DNA from: Rhopalosiphum padi
Lineage: Eukaryota > Arthropoda > Insecta > Hemiptera > Aphididae
Direction of reading: 5' to 3'
DNA length: 64,000 nucleotides
Assembly: GCF_020882245.1 (NCBI RefSeq)
Contig: NC_083598.1
Location: 46,909,858 to 46,973,857 of the forward strand
A model generated the notes under the pieces. The model saw only the letters and a program-made list of their open reading frames with translations. It searched no databases and was not told the DNA's origin. This document shows positions 13,401 to 27,300 of the stretch, piece after piece. The stretch's first letter is position 1. Each line of letters begins with the position of its first letter. Position numbers and translations under genes: made by a program.

Positions 13401-14500
13401 TTCGTATATAATTTTTCTATATAATATTATAATATTTTATAATATTGTTATTAAACCGTGTACCGTATATATATGTTTATTATTATTTTTTCGCGCCGTC
13501 GACGTACATATTGTACACCACCATCATCATCGCCGACATCGCATCACCATCACCATCATCACCACCACCACCACCACAACCACCACCAGCACACGCAATA
13601 TCGGTTCGTAGTCGCGTCCCGTTGGGGCAGCCGCCTCTGTTGGTGGGGGGAACCGCGGCGACATCCCCCTGCCGGGTGCCCCCTCCGCTGAAGCCGCGCC
13701 ACGGGGTGGCAGCTGTACACCACCGCGTGCAGCCGTCGTCGACGTCGCACGCACGCGGTCACTGCGAGTGTTCACCACCGCCGCCGCCACCGCCGTCGCA
13801 TCCTCCGCCTATGCCGTCTTCATTGCTGCTGCCGTGATGCAATACCGTATTTATGCACGTATAACGCACCAGAACCTCACCCCCGTCCGCCCACTGTCGA
13901 CGTCCCTTCTGTGCCCCCGCGCGCAACTATTTACCACCCCGTCTATATAGCATAATATGTACGTCATATGCGTCATATATATTATGCGTATATAATATTA
14001 TAATACGCGCGCATATATATATATACATAATATAATAAAATGACGTGCCGTTCATTTATTTATTGTTATATATAAATTTTTTTTCCGTTTTAATTATTAA
14101 TATTGCTTTTAATCGGAATACAAAACCAGTTTGTGCGGCGAACAAAAGGCCCGGCGACGGACGGGCTTGTAAAGTTTCGTACGCGCCGCGTATTACGAAG
14201 GATCGCAGTCGCGGCGGTGAGGATGAGGAGGAACAAAAAACAATTAAATAAAATTATTATACAACCGTCCGTTGCAGCGTGCTCGTCGGCAGAGTTTACC
14301 GCGGCGTACTGCAATATTATAATACCCACAATATTAGCTGTGTAGGTGGGTGTATGTGCTCGGCGTACGATTTCGCGTACACGACGGTATAACAATGTTG
14401 TAAACATCGTAGGACTACTACGATACCGCGGGACGATCGAGAGATGTAAAACCCCGCGAAATCGTCGCCAAATTCGCATATATACTTACGTGTAAACCGT
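13400..14500. other. CpG-rich upstream flank of Tet, no gene supported
   Basis: From about 13500 to 13930 the DNA is GC/CpG-rich and then alternates with TA runs near 14015. Open frames on both strands are low-complexity (poly-His, poly-Pro, poly-Val) and no family is recognisable. It may contain further Tet promoter elements or a non-coding transcript. Confidence 0.4.
13517..13590. repeat. (CAY)n trinucleotide tract in CpG-rich DNA
   Basis: Consecutive CAC/CAT/ACC units. Read in frame they give poly-His or poly-Pro, and on the opposite strand poly-Val/Trp, which explains the long but meaningless open frames here. Confidence 0.8.
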
Positions 14501-16424
14501 ACACGTAATAGCGTAGAAATACATTATCGAGAACAAGACTGCTGAAACTCGTGTTATACGGTTTTTTCGAGTAAAGACTTCGACCGGTAGTCAGAAGTCG
14601 TACAGTCCATCAACGCTATCGCCATCACGATGCAAACTTTGTGTCGCGGTATTGAATTTATTCGTTTTTACAGCGATTGAAAAACAATAACTATACCACA
14701 TTTCGGTTTGTTGCGTATAAGACATCTGCATGTTTGAAATGGAAAACTGAAACGAAACCATAATATATAATATGATTAATATGACAGTTTTCTCATCCAA
14801 ATAACTATTGAAACATTTCTAAAACCTCGGTTTTTTCGAATGTCTCTTGTTCATATTTAACTAACTATAGCTTATTAGTTGCTATAAGATAATAAGGTAA
14901 TATATTATATAATATTAGAAAGTATTACAATCAAAGTTTTAAAACTAACCATTATGGAGTAGATTCATTTTTAGAGTTTAAGTTTCTCTAAAATATGTTT
15001 TTTGAGTTTTGGCAGTTCTACACCAAGGGTGTGATATGTAGGTATTGTACATAGGTAGTACGAGCACTTTATCAAAACTGAATTGTAAAAACACAACTGT
15101 TTGCCGTTTACTCCTTTGGGAGTCACTAAAAACGTCCATCGAGTTTTCGGTTGTATACACTATACATACCTGCACCCGTGGAACCATAAATATTCGTTAT
15201 TAATTTATTATTTTTTTCATTTTTTACAGTATACCTATTATTTAATAACTATTTTTTAAACACCTAAAAATCATTACTCATAAAATACAGCCTCTTAAAT
15301 TAAATTTCACCGTGTCATAAATACGCTTTAACGAAACTTTTTAATAAGTATTCCATTTTTTTTACCGCGAATTTTCACGATCAATATTTAATAACGTAAA
15401 TTATAAATATAATATATAGGTACGCAATATAGATTCGATATTAGTACTGCAGCAATGACCTATATTTTTTTAGTTCTAATACTCGTACATCATGTTTCCA
15501 AGCATATTTTAATGTGATGAAAATTAATTTAAAACTCGATTTTGTTTGATCAAAAATACAAAAACATACGAAATATGTTATAAAGCTTAAACACATATAG
15601 TAGGTAATAATTTTAATAAATTTAGATATACAATAAATTACACAATTTTTAATATAACTAATAAAAGACAATATTTAATTTTAGGACTGAAATTTAAGGG
15701 GGTTATTTTTAGTATTTTAGTTACTTATAAGTGGAAAATAAGTTTCAGAGTATACTGATTATTTTATAGGTATGGATTATAATTTTTTAATATACATTTA
15801 TAAACAAAATTATATGGACTTTTAGGATAATTTCATAAATTTTAATTTTCTTTTGCATTATAAATAACTGCTTTTTTAAAATATTGATTATTTTAGCATT
15901 TGTTAATTATCTCTAAAACCACAATTTATTATTGTTGTGGTTTTTTTTATAATTTCACTGTACAATATATTTACAATAAAAACCATTTTATTGGTTTAGA
16001 CATTATCAAATCTATAAATAATTAAAAAAGCAATAACAATATTTCAATTTTAGAATATTTTAAGATGTACCCTAAATAATATTCTTACCTTTAAATTTTA
16101 TATTGACTAATTTACTTTAATATTATAAGACCATTAACAAACAACTTTTGGTTGTTACTTGTTTCTGATAAACGCAAATCTGATATGATATACGTGAGGC
16201 CCTGTCGTTGATTCGAGGAGGTAATGAGGGATACCGTCTTCCTCTCCGTGCACAATTTCTTATCTACTTACAGCAAATAAATTAAATTTATAAATTTTTT
16301 TTATATATAATACATTTTTATATCTTAAGTTAGGTTAGCTATATAAATAGGTTATTAATATAGTCGAAATCATAAACCAAACATATAGGTTTTTTTTTAT
16401 TAGGATAATCAAGACGCCTCATCT

Positions 16425-16510
16425 GTTGTAGCCTTGTAGGTAGGGCGGTACGGCGTTGCATTAAGACAAAGATATCACTGTGGGTTCAGAACCTCTTAGT
16501 CACAAGATCT
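16425..16510 (+). repeat. Possible tRNA-derived SINE fragment
   Basis: A GC-richer 85-base island in AT-rich DNA has a box-B-like word GGTTCAGAACC (16483-16493), one base off the RNA polymerase III box B consensus, and an A-box-like region about 50 bases upstream (gtaggtagggcgg). It does not fold clearly as a functional tRNA. Confidence 0.25.
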
Positions 16511-16649
16511 AATATGTATAATTAAAGCATTGTTTAAAAAGTACTGCAAAAACCATACATTTTAAATATTATTTAAGATTTTATGCGGAGTAATGATTTT
16601 GCAATGTTAATATTATGCAACAGTAAAAAAATACCATTATACTTTTTTT

Positions 16650-17110
16650 CAAATAGTAGAATAACTTGATTTTTCATGCAAAATAAGTATATTCGACAAA
16701 ATTGATTTTGTGATTTTGTTATAATTCAAAAACGAATAAGTGCCGGATTTTGCAAGCCGGTGTTCGCCATCCGTTCGAAAATCACTGATACGGCTGGCTA
16801 GCAATTTTAATGTTATATAAACTTGAACATTTCACCAAATCTTCATATAAGTATTCGTAGATATGATATAATTATTAAATCGTTTTTAGCTATTTATAAA
16901 CATTCAAAATCATCAATTTTTTTCTTCTATAACTATAAGATTACATTTTTTGAAAAATATAAAAATATTATACTATATTCTTCATAAGTTATTCTAATAA
17001 AGTTCAAAAAACATCAAAAATTCATATTCACAGTTTTTATTTAAAGATCTTTTATTTAATTTAGAATTTTTGACAAAATCGGACTTTCAAAAGAAAAATG
17101 ACAATTTTAA
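16650..17110. repeat. Degraded dispersed repeat (unclassified)
   Basis: Contains the phrase ttataattcaaaaacgaata followed by AT-rich sequence. Related wording recurs near 32640 and more weakly near 34240, suggesting copies of an old interspersed family. No protein-coding remnant is visible, so the family cannot be named. Confidence 0.3.
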
Positions 17111-20100
17111 TTCTTAGTTATTATTTTGCAATTTAAAAAATATATATTATTATATATATATAATTGTATGTTCATCGTTATTGACTTGAATCAATAACAA
17201 TAATATTATATAATATATATGATATATCTAGTATTTAATGAAAATGATACTGCACTAAATATTTCAGTTGTATGATCTTGTATTGAAATTGGGTAGTGGG
17301 GAATGAAAGGGAGTACCGAAACACAACATTTTATAGACAAATTTTAAAGTTTTAGCCCTTTATTTTATTTTATTTTTTTGCACACTTCACATGCTAAATA
17401 CTACAACTTTTTTTTTTTAATAGCAACACCATTTTCTTTTGAAGATTCGAGTAGAGTATTTTTTTCACTATTTTTCGTATTAAAAGTTTTTTCTAATTAC
17501 AAAATTGAAATGAAATTTAATAATTACGAATAATTTATTTTTGACACATTTTAACTATGGTCAATTTATACTTGAAAATCTCCTATATCGCTAAAAAAAA
17601 CTGTGGACTATTTGTGAAATGTGGATTAATAGATGGAAAACTTAAGTCATTATTTTTATGACGGTAAAAATATCTAGATTTTTTTGTTAATCAATTACCG
17701 TTAATATTTAAAAATGTCTCATTGAGTACACGGACAAATATGTATTTTCAATAAGACGGTGCCTCGTTGAAACGGAGATATACTTATCAAACTGTATAAC
17801 TAAGAATATTTTATTATATATTTAAATTAGTTATTATAAATTATTATTAAATTACTGAAAGAAAAAAAAAATAATTGTGTCAAAATCTGGTTTTTCAGAA
17901 AATTTTTGTTTTTATTTCATATTTTTCATCGCTCTAAAATATTATGTTAGGCACAACAAAAAAATCACATAATTTTAAAACCAAATATAATCTAAAAAAA
18001 GTAAAGTCTAACTTCATATATAAATATTTCCTTTAGATTTTTTATAAAATATTAAAACCACAATAGACATTGTTTCCCGAGACATAAAAATAAAACAACG
18101 AAACAACAACTATAGTAGATTTAATTTTTTTTCAAAATATATTATACAATACACGACATACGTAGTATATACTGTAGGAACTATTTAGCAATCAAAGTTT
18201 TGTTTTATTCTATGATCTAAACATCTTTTTATTATTTCATATATACAATAGGTATATCATCAAAAATAAAGCTGTGCATAAAGAGGTATATATATTCATT
18301 GCATTATGCTTTCATTCCTCTCATTCATGTATTCGAAGGCAGATGAGTTGTATACTGATATATGATATAATGATATATATATATATATATATATTAAATA
18401 CACACAGTCACATTTGCGTGGAATGTGTTTTCGAGTTTCCCATGAAAAATTCGTTATACGTGATTTACAGCATAATAAATATTATAATATAATACATATG
18501 TAAAGGTAAAAGGATGATATTTGCTGTCGTGTTTTGAATGTAGCATTTACAAACTAAAATTATTTATGTCCTTCTGTCCGTATTCATTTGTCCTTTAATT
18601 GTGTAAACCACTAATTTAATTACGCTCTATCGACTCTATATAGTCACTACTATTGCGAATCAAGCAAAGTTTATGATTCATTGAGAGAAATTATCGTTAT
18701 CATTACAGTTATTTTTTCTGTTAATTCGATTTCGACGTTTGCCAAAATATTGTGAAGAACCCGCCAACGTCTGTACGAAATAAAATTCGATTGGCTGTAA
18801 TTAAAAATGTTATAACAAGTAACGACTAATGACGATATATATAATATAATAATATATTATACGCTATTCAAAACCAATTATTCGATAAATGTACCCATTA
18901 TATAATATGTTTAAGACTGATACTTTTTTAAATAAATTCTGATGATAAAATATTTAATATTTAGCTATTCATCAATATTAAAAAAAAATACACAATTATT
19001 TTGATGAACATTTATTTACTTGATTCCAAATTTTGAACAGTATATTATCATACTAAGTTTCAAAAGAATAGATAGATAGATTTTATAACCAACTAATCAT
19101 AAACTCAACAATACTTCATGCTATGAATTAATAAACCAATTTAAAGTTTTAAAATTATTACTATAATTATTAATTAAAAAGTAATAACGTTGTAAATAAT
19201 CAAATAGGTAATCAATAATTATTAAATTCTTAAGGAATATGATAGCATGTGCAATTACAATGATATGTAGCATTTTTACATTTCTGTTATATTGATTTGT
19301 TGATTTTTTTATAAGTAGTCACTAGTCAGTGAATAAAAATTCATCTTTTAACGATTTCAGTAGATTTAACTTATGTTCACTTCAGAAATGATCTCTCATT
19401 GTCACATAGTTTCTTTATTGAAAAAAAAAACACCTGGTCCGAAAGATTGATAAATCGAAATTACAACGAGCAAGATACTACTTTTGGTCACACGCAACAA
19501 AAATTCCATAATTGTATTGTAATATTTTTACAGTATTACAAGAATGATCATCAATAAAAATAAATAATTATTAAAATATATATATATATATGAAACTTTT
19601 CTTCAGGTTACTAATTAGTAATTACAGAAATTGAAAAAATGATTTAATATCATTATCTGTGATTTATCAATATTAAAAAGTACAAAAAATATTGTTATTT
19701 TTATATTTATATATAGATATAAGTAGTTCATATTATCTTACAAATGAATAATTCACCAATAAAATAATAAAAATATATTTGTGTTTAATTAAATAAAGTA
19801 TTCTTTTTTTCCATCTTATAAATAACAAGACGAACAGATTATAAAATGTGAACTTTTTATAACTATTAACTTATGATAATTATTATTAATTATAGATACC
19901 TATATTATTTTTGTGTTTATGTGAAACATAATTTTTTCATTCTCGTCAATAACTAAAAGTACTAAAACAATTTATCCATTAAAAATAAAATGTTTACAAT
20001 ATCATATTAAATATTCTAAATTATAAATGAAGCATTAAAAATATCTGTTTACAAAATAAAATATAAGCCGTAAATAATACGTAACATGTTTAATTACGGT

Positions 20101-20379
20101 TGAAATAACTATGAGTAAATATTAATCATTTGAATATTCCGTGACTACTATTAAATAGCATTATTCATAATACAACATATACCTATCATAATAAAATATT
20201 GGCTGTTGACACAGCAAAACTATTGTATACTATTTTATATCATATTATATTATATTATACATATTAAGTACCTATTAATGCAGTAAAGGAAATCATATTT
20301 ATTTTTTTGAGGTGTTTTCCTGAAAGAAAAACGCCAGTTGCAAAAATATAATATATAGGTAGGTATTTTTTTTTTATTA

Positions 20380-23300
20380 CTATTGTTCAACCCTGGCTAT
20401 GTTACAAGAGCAGCAATGTGGAAACCAAAAAACGTCCACGTACAAATTATCTCCGGTCCCTTGCAATGCTACCAACCGTTTTTGAACAAATTTCTGTTTA
20501 CACGATGTACTGAACCCAAGAGGTGTATCGCAGATTCCATTGCACGGCTGATCTGGCTCTCTAGAAATAATAATATTATTTATTTTATTATACCGAGTGT
20601 CGTAATTATTTTATTTTAAAATACAAAACAATAATATCCACTCGCGGACGCGAAAAGAAAAATCATTTACACACTCAAATGGATTCATATCACTATATCA
20701 GTACTATTTGAAACAACTTTATTATTATTTTTTATATTATGAAATTGTTTTAGTTTTGTTTTAGTTGTTTGTTAATGTGAGGTTTAACCATGTTATTTAT
20801 ATTAACGATTAACATACTAAGTGCGTTTTATGTAAACAAAAAAATAATCATTAATAAAAGTGTTATTGATTTGCAACAAAAATCTATGGTATAAAAATAT
20901 TATTAGCTGTTATTTAAATTATTATTCTTTCAATAAAAATATTATCGGACAAAATGTTTTTTTACGAATTTAATAATATTTTAAACAACATTTTTTATTA
21001 GACAAAATCAAATGACTATTTCAAAAATTAGATGTGGACGTTTTTATTGTCAATCATATATTTTTTATTTTGTTTAACACTTTACTTTATTATTTTATCC
21101 TAGTTTGTATGTTATGTTTTTATTTAATATTTATATTTATACCAAACTAATATTTATAATGAAAATGTTTCATTCATTTTAATTATTGTGCGCAGTTGTT
21201 TATTCAGTTTTATTTGACATTTATTATATTAGTAATATTAATTGTATGCAAAATGTGTATATATAACATGCAATGGTCTTTTTTTGATAGGGAAGGATTT
21301 GTCATTTAATTAAAACAAAAAATATTTTTATGACTTCATATAAACCTCTTTGTTTTATTTATAATATTAGTTAAAGATTTATGATATTCAAATAATATAA
21401 AAATTACCATTTCGTTTTAGAATTTGTAATAAAATGTTATGAGCATTGTATTTGTATTTATATGAAAAATCAATTTTACGTTTTGCATAATTTTAAATTA
21501 TACTTTATAGCAAAATTTCCAATTGTATTTAAATTTATTTAAACAGAAAAATATTCTAATACTTTAAATTAGCCAATTAATATACATACTATAATATTGC
21601 TTTATTAGAGCTATCATAAATTTAATGAACTTAAAATTTGATTAATAGAATATAATAATTAGCATAACAAAGAAGATTTAAATTTTTAAAATGTATTGAA
21701 CTTAAAGTAGAGTCATAGATTTTAATGTAAAAATGAAAAAACTAATTAATAATATATGGTAATAAAATATAAAGCTATTGATTTATAAATTTCCTACGTT
21801 ATAAATAATTCAACGGCGTTAGTTATAGGCAAACATATGTACATAAATGTGTAGATATTATACTACTTTACGGCATAACAACATTGATAATTTTAAAAAT
21901 TTAGTGTAAAAAATTGAACTTACGCGCATATTTCCGACCTTATGGATTGTGTATACATATCAGACGGTGTGCGTACCATATTAACTACATATTTCCATTC
22001 ACCTTGAATGTTTAATGCTGCTTTAGGAAATATATTGTTAGTTTTAACTTGGCATAATTGAACATCATCTTGTCTTTTTTTTCTGTTATATACACCTCCA
22101 TGATTGACACTTAAAAATCACAATAAATCAGTAATTTTTATTTATTTATTAAAATAGTGTGCTATTTTAAACATATTACATAAAATATTAAGTTATTTAT
22201 CTCTTATAAATGTGACTAATTTTTTTAAATTACATAAATGAAATAAAATAATTTCAAGTATTTTTTACCTGAGAATGTACTATCTATGATTGATTTCTTA
22301 CTTGGGAGTTAGATGTCGATTTTTATCTATGATTGGAGACTCTGTTAAGGATATCTCAGGTAAAACGTACGTTCTATCCGGATAGCCGACAAACTCATCT
22401 TGGGTGTCGTTTTGATAATCATGGTAATTGCCATAACCGTTATGATAATTATTTATATTCTGACTAAAATCAAAAATCAAACTTTCAAAAAAGTCAAAAC
22501 ATTTTAAAAACTTTTTTTAATATTTACTTTTGATAATAAGGTCTGTCGACAAGTTTTTCTTCGTTAAAAAAAGATTTAAAGTTCTTATCCGATTTTGTAA
22601 CCAGGTAACTTATCAATTGTCTGTAACATATTTATAATACGTTAGTATTCAATATTTCAATATAATTAACGTAAAACAGATACAATATTTATTTATGTAG
22701 ATATATTATAATTCAGCTAACAGTCGCAGTTCATTGTATAGCGACATAAGTAAGTTTAACTGAGTTATGTTAATTTGATTTAACCACCAGATGGGAGTTG
22801 CAGCCAAATGTATAACTGATTGGCGATTGCTGATTGGATTCACGAAGAAAATATCAGACGAAGATAACGCAAGTTTTTTATCTACGCTATTTATACATCA
22901 TCAGTCATCACATTTGTATTGAATAAAATTTATTTTTAGTTATTTTCATCATATTTATTTTGTCTAAATTTTACTTTATTTAGATGGATAACTAGCTGTT
23001 TATGATATTTTCCTTTGAAGTTAAGATATAGATAATTTTCTTTGTACCTAATTATACGATTATTGATGTATAATAAATATTAATTGTTTAATATTATAAA
23101 TATATACTAAATATAATTTAAATTTGTTTTTATTTACCAATAATTTAGTATGACTGCCTTAGAAAGTAGTATCTTGACTGACAAGACGAGATAAGTGGCA
23201 TTATGATTCTGATTATGCTATCATTGATAGATCATTTATTAATTCTCAATAATTATTTGTTATTTATTTTCTGTTAATGGCTTTGGTTTATTAGATTCAA

Positions 23301-24362
23301 ATACCGTATCAGTTTAAATAATAGTACTATATTACGGGAGGGGGGAGTTGGTATTATCCAAAGTAACCACGACTACTACTTGCATAGTACATGGTTGCAT
23401 TTTACACAATTGCAATTGGATGTGGAGTTATTTAAATTTCTGAGGAGCTAAGTCCCTAGGAGTTCCTCCCAAAGTCTACCAATAATCAAAAGCTTTAATA
23501 GAGCCGTGAGTATAAATATGAAATCGTTATAGTTTAGAATCGGAAAATCCAGTATGTTACTTACAATAATGTATTCAACTGCAAAATCTGTGAGAATATT
23601 TCATGTTAAAAGGTCATACTTTAACTTAATAAATGAGACAGAAGATTTATAGTATATTGGGAAAATTAAAAATGTAAAATTAAATTTGAAATCTAAACTT
23701 AAGATTTTAAGTCTTAACAATACGTCAATACTATATGGATAATTATATTAACAAATAACAAGACGTGTAAATTGTATTGTATAAACGTATATTTGAATGT
23801 TACTGAAAATATTGCTGGGGTATATCCTACGAAAACCAAGACATTTTAGTTTTGTATGAAAAAAGTGAAACTCGTATTAAACTCGTATAAATAGTAGGTA
23901 CCCAATAAACAAAAATTTGAGTGCCAACATTCATAATGCGTTTGAAACTATAATGACAATTGATTTTGCAACTTTAATGTTTAAGTTTCATTATTGGTCG
24001 TATTATTTAATTAATATAAATAATATCATATACATTATATTGCGATTGAAATTATCAATGTAATATAATATATTTATAAGGATACAAATGTATATTTGTA
24101 ATGAATTATAATTCTTGCGAGTTTTTCATTTTCGTTTGAGATTTATATATATTTTCGAAACGACTTACTCTGGATATCTGTCGATGGTTTCACAAAATGT
24201 GACGTCACCGTGATAATTCTGAACGCACCTGGGGACTTGGCCGACAGGCGCGGGAACGAAGGGCTCGTTGTATCTACACCCGCCGTATGAATGTTGACAA
24301 GGCGCGTGTCCGTAGGCTACAGACAACATCAACACCATCAGCGCCCACCACTCGCTAACCAT
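20380..24362 (-). CDS. Spätzle-family secreted cytokine, five exons, complete coding sequence
   Basis: Minus-strand exons 24362-24169, 22620-22528, 22463-22302, 22109-21924 and 20560-20380 join with GT-AG introns, all phase 2, into 271 codons ending in TAG. The product starts with a signal peptide (MVSEWWALMVLMLSVAYGHA) and has a pro-region with paired cysteines and the FCETIDRYPE motif typical of Spätzle pro-domains. A furin-type RKKR site follows at residues 159-162. The last ~109 residues are the cystine-knot ligand, with cysteines at 169, 211, 218, 222, 232, 261, 262 and 264 and signature stretches KYVVNM, YTQSIRSEIC, FVQKRLVAL and FWFPHCCSC. Spätzle proteins are processed dimers that bind Toll receptors in immunity and patterning. 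The furin-type site suggests constitutive processing rather than the Easter/SPE-cleaved Spz1. The subtype (Spz3, 4 or 6-like) cannot be fixed by eye. The ATG directly follows a TTTGCAG acceptor, so an upstream non-coding exon is expected. Confidence 0.92.
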
Positions 24363-27300
24363 CTGCAAACAATCGACAGTTATACATTGAATATCGTTTC
24401 CGTTTATGACATTTAAAATATATAATATTATAATCGATAAAACCCATTAGAAAGATGGAAACGTGAAAATAAAACGATTAACGACATATTTTCATTACAT
24501 AGATAGCAATTATTAATGGAATTATCTGCAGGTAATGTACTAATAACACATTTTAAAAGCCCTACGAATTAATTAATTTATAATAGGTATACTAGTTTTG
24601 TACTTAAAAATGTAATATAATATAATAATTTATTTTAACAAGTCAACATCGCTATATAATTATATCTTGGTGCAAATTATAAAACATTAATGTGCCTATA
24701 ATGGATAATACTAAGATTAATAGACCACCGTTTTATTATTACAAATGTTACAACATGTTTATAAAATCATTTTTTTAAACGAAAAATAATTTATTTAAGC
24801 TTTTCTATTTACATATAAAAACGATTACAAAAATTATTATAATCTGTTACTTTGTGTATACAAATAAAGAACTTGTATCAACATGGAAATGTATAGATAG
24901 GTATATTAACTAAATTGTATCTTGGATTAGTAATAAGGAATAACCATAATATGCACAATTTACCTAAATTAAAAACAATATTTTGGTTTTTTTTTTTTAA
25001 TTTTAAAATATTAAAGAAAATTTATTGAAAAAACCCAAAACAATAATAATGTAAATAGATTTTACTTAAATATACTTTAAATTATATACATTTTTTTTTA
25101 ATCTTTTAAACTATTATTTATATTTTAAATCAATACATTTTTTAATTCAAAAATACTATAACTAAAATAAACCATAACTCATATCAGATATTAAGATGAT
25201 TGATAACTGAAATAATTTCATTTATAAATAATAACCCGGAATTTACGAGTATAACAATCCATAATCACACAACTAAAATTATGAGTTTTTTTTTTTTAGT
25301 TATTATTCAATAGTGTAATAATAACTAAAATAAGTAAAGAATATTATACACATTAGGAACTACGATATAGTAGAAAACGAAGAATTTACCCCTAGTATAT
25401 CAATCAATATAATTTTCATGATAGACATTTTGTAAATAATTTAAATATGACATAGAAACAAAACGAATGAAATATGCTAAACAATCATTTTTCATGCATA
25501 TATTTACACACTAAAATAATAGTCATTAGTAGATAAGTAGGATTCTTATTTTCATTAACATTTATTCACACATTAATACGCGTTACACACACACTACAGT
25601 TAAATTAAATACAACAAAACTAATATCATTGATTTAATACACAGGTACCTAATATTATTATTCAATTGATATATCTATTTAAACTTTCTCCAAATTATGA
25701 TTTTAACTAATCCAAGTATACCAAGGCTATAAGTTTATTATGGTTTTTTTTCTACTTTCTACTTTTGTCCAAATAATTAACGGCCAAATTTTTACACTGT
25801 TTGTATAATATTATTAGTACTTTATAAGTGTAATTATTTTAATTAATCAATAAACTAATCCGATTTCTTTTAATAATTGATGTAACAATCGTCTGTGGGT
25901 GAGTATAATATTGTTATGAACAGTTATTATAAGTGGGCTTAGATTAATGAACGCAATAATGCATTATTCAGTAATAATAAATTATGTATACTCCGAGAAT
26001 CATAATAAATATTAATTAGTTGAGTACAATACCATTTTAAAAACTGACATATTCAAAAATATTTAACTGACTACAATAAGTTTTTAAAAAATTTATAATT
26101 TAATAATTAATTATTTTTTGTATAAATTACATATACATAAAAGCAATTAAAAAATATACTAAACAAATCTGTTGAGAATTAAAAATTCTTGGTATGATTA
26201 AAATGTTATGAATTAGTTCTTGCTAAAACCTATAAAATATAATGATGAGCTGTACTTATTTAACATTATGAATATACATGAAAATAATATACATTATTAT
26301 CTAATATTACAAACAATATCTATATTATATCTTATTGTGTTGGTATTTAATTATTACAATAGTTGTTTAATAGTTGCACTTATTATATTATACTTTCGAT
26401 TTTTCTATCTTCAAGATTTGTTTTATTTCCTGTTGTAATTATGTTATTTTCCGTGGGAATTCTATATACTATTATACATATATTTACATATATTATATAT
26501 AAATAATGAATTAGATCAGAATGTTATTCAAACGCGATAGCATCCGAGCTGCTTATTCTTCTAATACCACATTTTACCTTTCAATATTGTCACAACCTAC
26601 ATACACAATAAACGTTACACAAAACAAAATAATAAAACTGGATTAAAACTGGGGTTCTTGAATAAGTATACTTACGATATATTATATTATATTTATTTAA
26701 TATTCACCTATGATATAAATAACTCACGACGATGGCATCAAACAAGGTTTTTATAATAAAGTAAATAAAAATTAAATATGTAAAACAAATATAAAATGTA
26801 TTATGTACGTGCACACGAATATACACGAACAAAGCTTAAAAATATATATGCATAAAAGAGCGGGTCCGTTATAAATAGGTACAAAACGTATTAATACAAT
26901 AAATTTGTTAGCCACTGTGATTTATCAATGTTATCGCCAATCGTTATATTATGTATATATAACATATATCTATCTAGTATCTACTATAATATAATATAGG
27001 ATACATCTTACTATAGGTAGTAGATATATCATAATATATATATCTAAACATTTGTAATTTGTTACTTTCATGACACAACTAAATAAAAACCATCATCGAC
27101 GCACGCACATAATATCTCATATAATAATGCACTTTATAATTTATATTTATATATTAAAGTTTGTACGTATTATACATTATACAAGTATAAAATACGATCA
27201 GTTTCGTGTTTAAAAATATCGTGCAACAAATTTTTGAGAACGAAAAATTGATGATAAACTATATTCAAAACACGGCATGAATACAGTACCTATATGTTAT

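Larger units (their letters stand above)
14501..20379. other. AT-rich intergenic DNA between Tet and the Spätzle gene
   Basis: No supported gene. It contains a (TA)n tract near 18374-18394, a tRNA-like SINE candidate near 16425-16510 and a degraded dispersed repeat near 16650-17110. Its right end presumably includes the 3' UTR of the Spätzle gene (minus strand); an AATAAA lies immediately after that stop (20378-20373). Confidence 0.5.

Noticed and set aside
13445..13837. 130-codon plus-strand frame with poly-Pro and poly-His
   Set aside because: Arises from a CAY trinucleotide tract and CpG-rich DNA; no family features and no convincing gene context.
14090..14479. 129-codon minus-strand frame
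   Set aside because: No domain, no splice context, composition follows the local CpG-rich DNA.
16425..16510. A functional tRNA gene
   Set aside because: Box B is imperfect and no cloverleaf with paired acceptor ends is visible; kept only as a possible SINE fragment.
20383..20619. 78-codon plus-strand frame
   Set aside because: It is the antisense of the last Spätzle exon.
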